A stretch of DNA of 64,000 nucleotides from Glaciecola sp047250385 (GTDB lineage Bacteria > Pseudomonadota > Gammaproteobacteria > Enterobacterales > Alteromonadaceae): the NCBI RefSeq assembly GCF_047250385.1, contig NZ_JBLBVM010000053.1:62001-126000 (forward strand), given 5' to 3'. The first letter of the stretch is position 1. Every line of letters begins with the position of its first letter. Positions 61,554 to 64,000 of the stretch are shown in pieces. Position numbers and translations under genes: made by a program. The notes under the pieces were generated by a model. It did not search any database, was not told the DNA's origin, and worked only from the letters and a program-made list of their open reading frames with translations.

Positions 61554-61970
61554 TTAGTAACTCATGCAAGCAGCGTTGAGCATACCAACAGCCACTGACA
61601 TTGCACCTAACATAACGCCGGCAGATATCTCATTGTTTTGAATACGTTCGGCAATTTTGGGCATGAATGTAAAGCGTAAAAGCGCGAAAGCAAACAGCTG
61701 CGCGATTATGGCAATGAAGCCCCAAACTAGGTAATCGAGTAGAAATTCGGAGTTAGTGACCGCACCAGATAAAGCAATTGAGAAACCTATCATTGCACCG
61801 CCAAAGCCGATAGCTGCAGCGGTACTCTTTTCTTCTTTTACTAATTTCCACTCGTCGTGCGGTGTCACAAACGAGTAAACAACTTTGAAGACAAAGAAAA
61901 GGGCGATAGAGATTGCAAAGTAAAGTGCAAAGTTTTGTAATCCGGCGATTGAGTTGAGTACTGCGTCCAT
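61554..61970 (-). CDS. DUF350 (YjfL-like) membrane protein
   Basis: 138 residues with four membrane helices; AAGGAAAA precedes the ATG. Two DUF350 repeats can be seen: FVTPHDEWKLVKEEKSTAAA with GFGGAMIGFSIALSGA, then a second half around RIQNNEISAGVMLGAMSVAV. These helices form a small conserved inner-membrane protein of unknown role, always with DUF2491 and DUF1190 genes. Confidence 0.88.
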   Translation of the reverse strand: MDAVLNSIAGLQNFALYFAISIALFFVFKVVYSFVTPHDEWKLVKEEKSTAAAIGFGGAMIGFSIALSGAVTNSEFLLDYLVWGFIAIIAQLFAFALLRFTFMPKIAERIQNNEISAGVMLGAMSVAVGMLNAACMSY

Positions 61971-61980
61971 TTATTTTTCC

Positions 61981-62634
61981 TTAACCGTTTATTGTTATAT
62001 CTGAAGGTGACACGTTAAAGCCTGTGCTTATTACAAGGCACCGATCATGATTATTACCGACAATTTTTTCTTCGCCGGATACTAACACGGCTTCGACATC
62101 ATCATCGGATATAGATTTTTCGTAGAGCATGATAAATTGATCCGTAGTGGTAACATCACCATCTTGCTCGAAAGTTGTCTCCGTCATGGCCACGGGAGGT
62201 GAAATCTCTCCTACAGCATCCCAAACGCGCTCATATACGTCACCATCTAGTGAATAAACGGGCTGTGAAATACTATTTTTAAGTAGGTCTTGCCATTGGG
62301 TTTCTGAGCCTACTGTTTTAGTATCATAGAAATACCAAAGCTTTACATCAGTAATGTGATTTTCTGTTTCACCACCATCTGTGATGACTTGCAGGAACGC
62401 ATCGTCATCCGTATAGAAACGAAACATAGTGCCGCCACTGTCAAGTACCACTTTCCCGACTGCTTGAATAAGATGCTTGCTGGCAGCGCCGTTAATTTTT
62501 AAAGATGGTTGTATTAACTTAAGTTTCAAAGGATCAAGCTCGAAAGAGCCGCCTAAGTATAAGCCCATGATCTCAGGTGTATCAGGTTTATGCGCTTGCT
62601 CTTTATCTTTTTTACCAAATAATTTACCGAACAT
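61981..62634 (-). CDS. DUF2491 (YjfK-like) protein
   Basis: 217 residues, cytoplasmic, starting MFGKLFGKKDKEQ. MGLYLGGSFELDPLKLKL, YTDDDAFLQVIT and ITDVKLWYFYDTK are features of the family. GGGG precedes the ATG. Function unknown; between the ion channel and the DUF350 gene. Confidence 0.85.
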   Translation of the reverse strand: MFGKLFGKKDKEQAHKPDTPEIMGLYLGGSFELDPLKLKLIQPSLKINGAASKHLIQAVGKVVLDSGGTMFRFYTDDDAFLQVITDGGETENHITDVKLWYFYDTKTVGSETQWQDLLKNSISQPVYSLDGDVYERVWDAVGEISPPVAMTETTFEQDGDVTTTDQFIMLYEKSISDDDVEAVLVSGEEKIVGNNHDRCLVISTGFNVSPSDITING

Positions 62635-62658
62635 ATGTTACCCCTTCTGAAAAGCCTA

Positions 62659-63711
62659 CTAAGCGTGCAGGCTGTTCCAATCAACATTATTGATACGATG
62701 CTCTGCGATGTAGAATACTTTATCGCCCGGTTTCACCACGTTTGTAAAGTCTGGGTTGACCAATATTTCGTTCACTTGATCTGCTGCCGCATATCCAATG
62801 AACGTTGCGTTATATTGTTTTTTAAGGCCAAAAAATAACTTTTCAACATTTAACTCGTTAATGGTGCTTGGCAGATTAACAGAAAATTGTGCTTGTCCTT
62901 CTTCCACATCAAGCAGGTCGTGATGCAATAAGCTGGAGCCAGGATCAAATGCTGATTTTGCTAACATTTCAACCGCGACACTCGGTGTGCATTCCACTTC
63001 AGGGCAATGTTGTTGTAATAGGGCGACTAAGCTTTCGTCTTCAAAATATGCGACTTTGTGAGCACCTGGATTTCGTTTTGAACAATACAGGGCCGTCGTC
63101 ATAGTGATGTCATCATACGGGTTATCTATTAATATTGTACTTGCTGTCTCAATGCAGGCGCGATCCATGTCATCGTCTTTATTAAAAGAGCTAACCCGAA
63201 CGAATTCGATTTCAGATGGACGTGGATTTTCAATATCTGCTTTTACGCAAAGTACGATATCCGGATTTTCCGGAGTATCACGCTTCTCTTTAATTAGTAG
63301 TTTCAGTAATTGGTCAGTTCGATTATCGTTCCAGCCGATTATTAATATATGATTAGAGACGTTTAACGGTTTCAAACCTCTAGCTCCTCTTTTCCATTGA
63401 TCACTTACCCAAGATGCAATCCGCCCAATGATCAATGCAAATATACTGAGACCAAGCGGGATAACATACAAAGCAACAATTAACTTACCTGCTGGAGTTG
63501 CGGGTGACATGTCGCCGTAGCCAACAGTGGATCCGGTAACAATTATCCAGTAGAAATAGTCAGATGCGTCTAATAGTGCTTTTTCGTCTGCTAAGTAAAG
63601 TAGTAGCCAACTGGTCGCTGAATAAAACAAAAGCGCTAGTAGCAAAGTGTACCAACGCATCTCGGAAAAATATTTCACGCATAGCTTTTTGAGCTTTACC
63701 CACTGCATCAT
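62659..63711 (-). CDS. Ion-channel protein with K+ selectivity filter and two RCK-like domains
   Basis: 350 residues. Two membrane helices (about 19-38 and 75-97) flank a pore loop with TGSTVGYGDMSP, the TVGYGD K+ filter. The C-terminal part has NHILIIGWNDNRTDQLLKLL, a Rossmann TrkA-N-type nucleotide site, and a second domain of about 100 residues. Two ATGs in succession; AAGGAAG lies before them. Associated with PspA and yjf genes in many gammaproteobacteria, perhaps coupling membrane stress and ion flux. Confidence 0.88.
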   Translation of the reverse strand: MMQWVKLKKLCVKYFSEMRWYTLLLALLFYSATSWLLLYLADEKALLDASDYFYWIIVTGSTVGYGDMSPATPAGKLIVALYVIPLGLSIFALIIGRIASWVSDQWKRGARGLKPLNVSNHILIIGWNDNRTDQLLKLLIKEKRDTPENPDIVLCVKADIENPRPSEIEFVRVSSFNKDDDMDRACIETASTILIDNPYDDITMTTALYCSKRNPGAHKVAYFEDESLVALLQQHCPEVECTPSVAVEMLAKSAFDPGSSLLHHDLLDVEEGQAQFSVNLPSTINELNVEKLFFGLKKQYNATFIGYAAADQVNEILVNPDFTNVVKPGDKVFYIAEHRINNVDWNSLHA

Positions 63712-63750
63712 GAATGAAAGACTTCCTTTAATTTAAATCAATTTCAATAG

Positions 63751-63777
63751 AAAAAACGGCAACCCGAAGATTGCCGT
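63751..63777 (-). terminator. Intrinsic terminator between the pspA-like and channel genes
   Basis: On the minus strand ACGGCAA-N8-TTGCCGT followed by TTTTT. It would end part of the PspA transcript before the channel gene, giving higher PspA levels. Confidence 0.8.
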
Positions 63778-63788
63778 CATATGTATGT

Positions 63789-64000
63789 TTACTTACCGAG
63801 TATGCGACTCAGTTCATCGTCTGCAGAAGCTTTACCGCCTTTGATACCGGCACCTGCTAAACGCTTCTCTAAATCATCTGTCGATTCGCTTTGGGCAAGC
63901 TCTTCAGCAGCTTCAAGTTCAGCGCTTCGCAAGTTTTGCTTCTCTTGAATACGTGATAAAGATTCAGTTGCCGTCTTCATTTTACTATTAGCACCTAAGT
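63789..64000 (-). CDS. PspA/IM30-family (YjfJ-like) protein, C-terminal end only
   Basis: The frame is open to the right edge: LGANSKMKTATESLSRIQ and then LRSAELEAAEELAQ, ending in DDELSRILGK. The helical pattern with the acidic ending is that of PspA/IM30 proteins, which coat and repair inner membranes. By the neighbours (DUF2491, DUF350, DUF1190, YjfC) it is the YjfJ type. The start lies beyond the window. Confidence 0.8.
   Translation of the reverse strand, partial: LGANSKMKTATESLSRIQEKQNLRSAELEAAEELAQSESTDDLEKRLAGAGIKGGKASADDELSRILGK

Overview
The window reads as chromosome of a marine-type gammaproteobacterium, most likely of the order Alteromonadales (Alteromonas/Glaciecola-like). This is inferred from the leuABCD operon with an attenuator, a GspA/GspB pair, a glyoxylate-bypass cluster (large isocitrate lyase, LysR, malate synthase G), an E. 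coli yjfJKLMC-like operon, many GGDEF/EAL proteins and moderately AT-rich sequence. No 16S or other marker is present, so the genus is open.

Layout. 0-5.4 kb: NarL-type two-component pair (response regulator cut by the window edge), a membrane protein, a TerB-like protein, an orphan WYL regulator of the BrxR/CapW type behind three palindromes, and CorA. 5.4-19.7 kb: a deacetylase-family enzyme, then a cyclic-di-GMP neighbourhood: a four-gene operon (cupredoxin-like protein, GGDEF-EAL protein with a broken GGDEF motif, DUF3034 protein, truncated-haemoglobin lipoprotein), a porin plus PstS-like protein pair, two further GGDEF-EAL proteins and a YdbS/YdbT-like PH-domain pair.

20.0-27.9 kb is the accessory part and the main result. 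An intact tRNA with anticodon CAT (tRNA-Ile2 type) sits at 27796-27872. An identical 45-bp copy of its 3' half lies at 24149-24193 and a decayed copy near 20048-20086. Just right of both fragments stands GCCAA-N16-TTGGCT, and left of the 24.15-kb and 27.8-kb copies about 200-250 bp of sequence is conserved. I read this as two related elements of about 4 kb, inserted one after the other at one tRNA site, with no integrase. Element 1 carries a PEP-CTERM-like surface protein and small exported proteins, including a translationally coupled trio with a 43-residue membrane peptide. Element 2 carries a CcdA/CcdB toxin-antitoxin pair, an orphan RHS tip with a toxin-like tail, a broken lipoprotein that may be its immunity gene, a second RHS scar and a 92-residue candidate immunity protein.

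28-39 kb: LrgA/LrgB-type pair, response regulator with a CheC/CheX-like half plus a PAS protein, two DUF1566 proteins, hemW-rdgB-DEAD helicase, and GspA/GspB. 39-50 kb: leuDCBA with leader peptide, promoter and attenuator; glcB, LysR and aceA. 50-64 kb: photolyase-family protein, an S9 peptidase fused to Sel1-like repeats, an alkaline-phosphatase lipoprotein, HtpX, rhomboid protease, and a PspA / K+ channel / DUF2491 / DUF350 / DUF1190 / ATP-grasp cluster running off the right edge.

All family calls are from reading the translations by eye and memory of the families; no database search was run.
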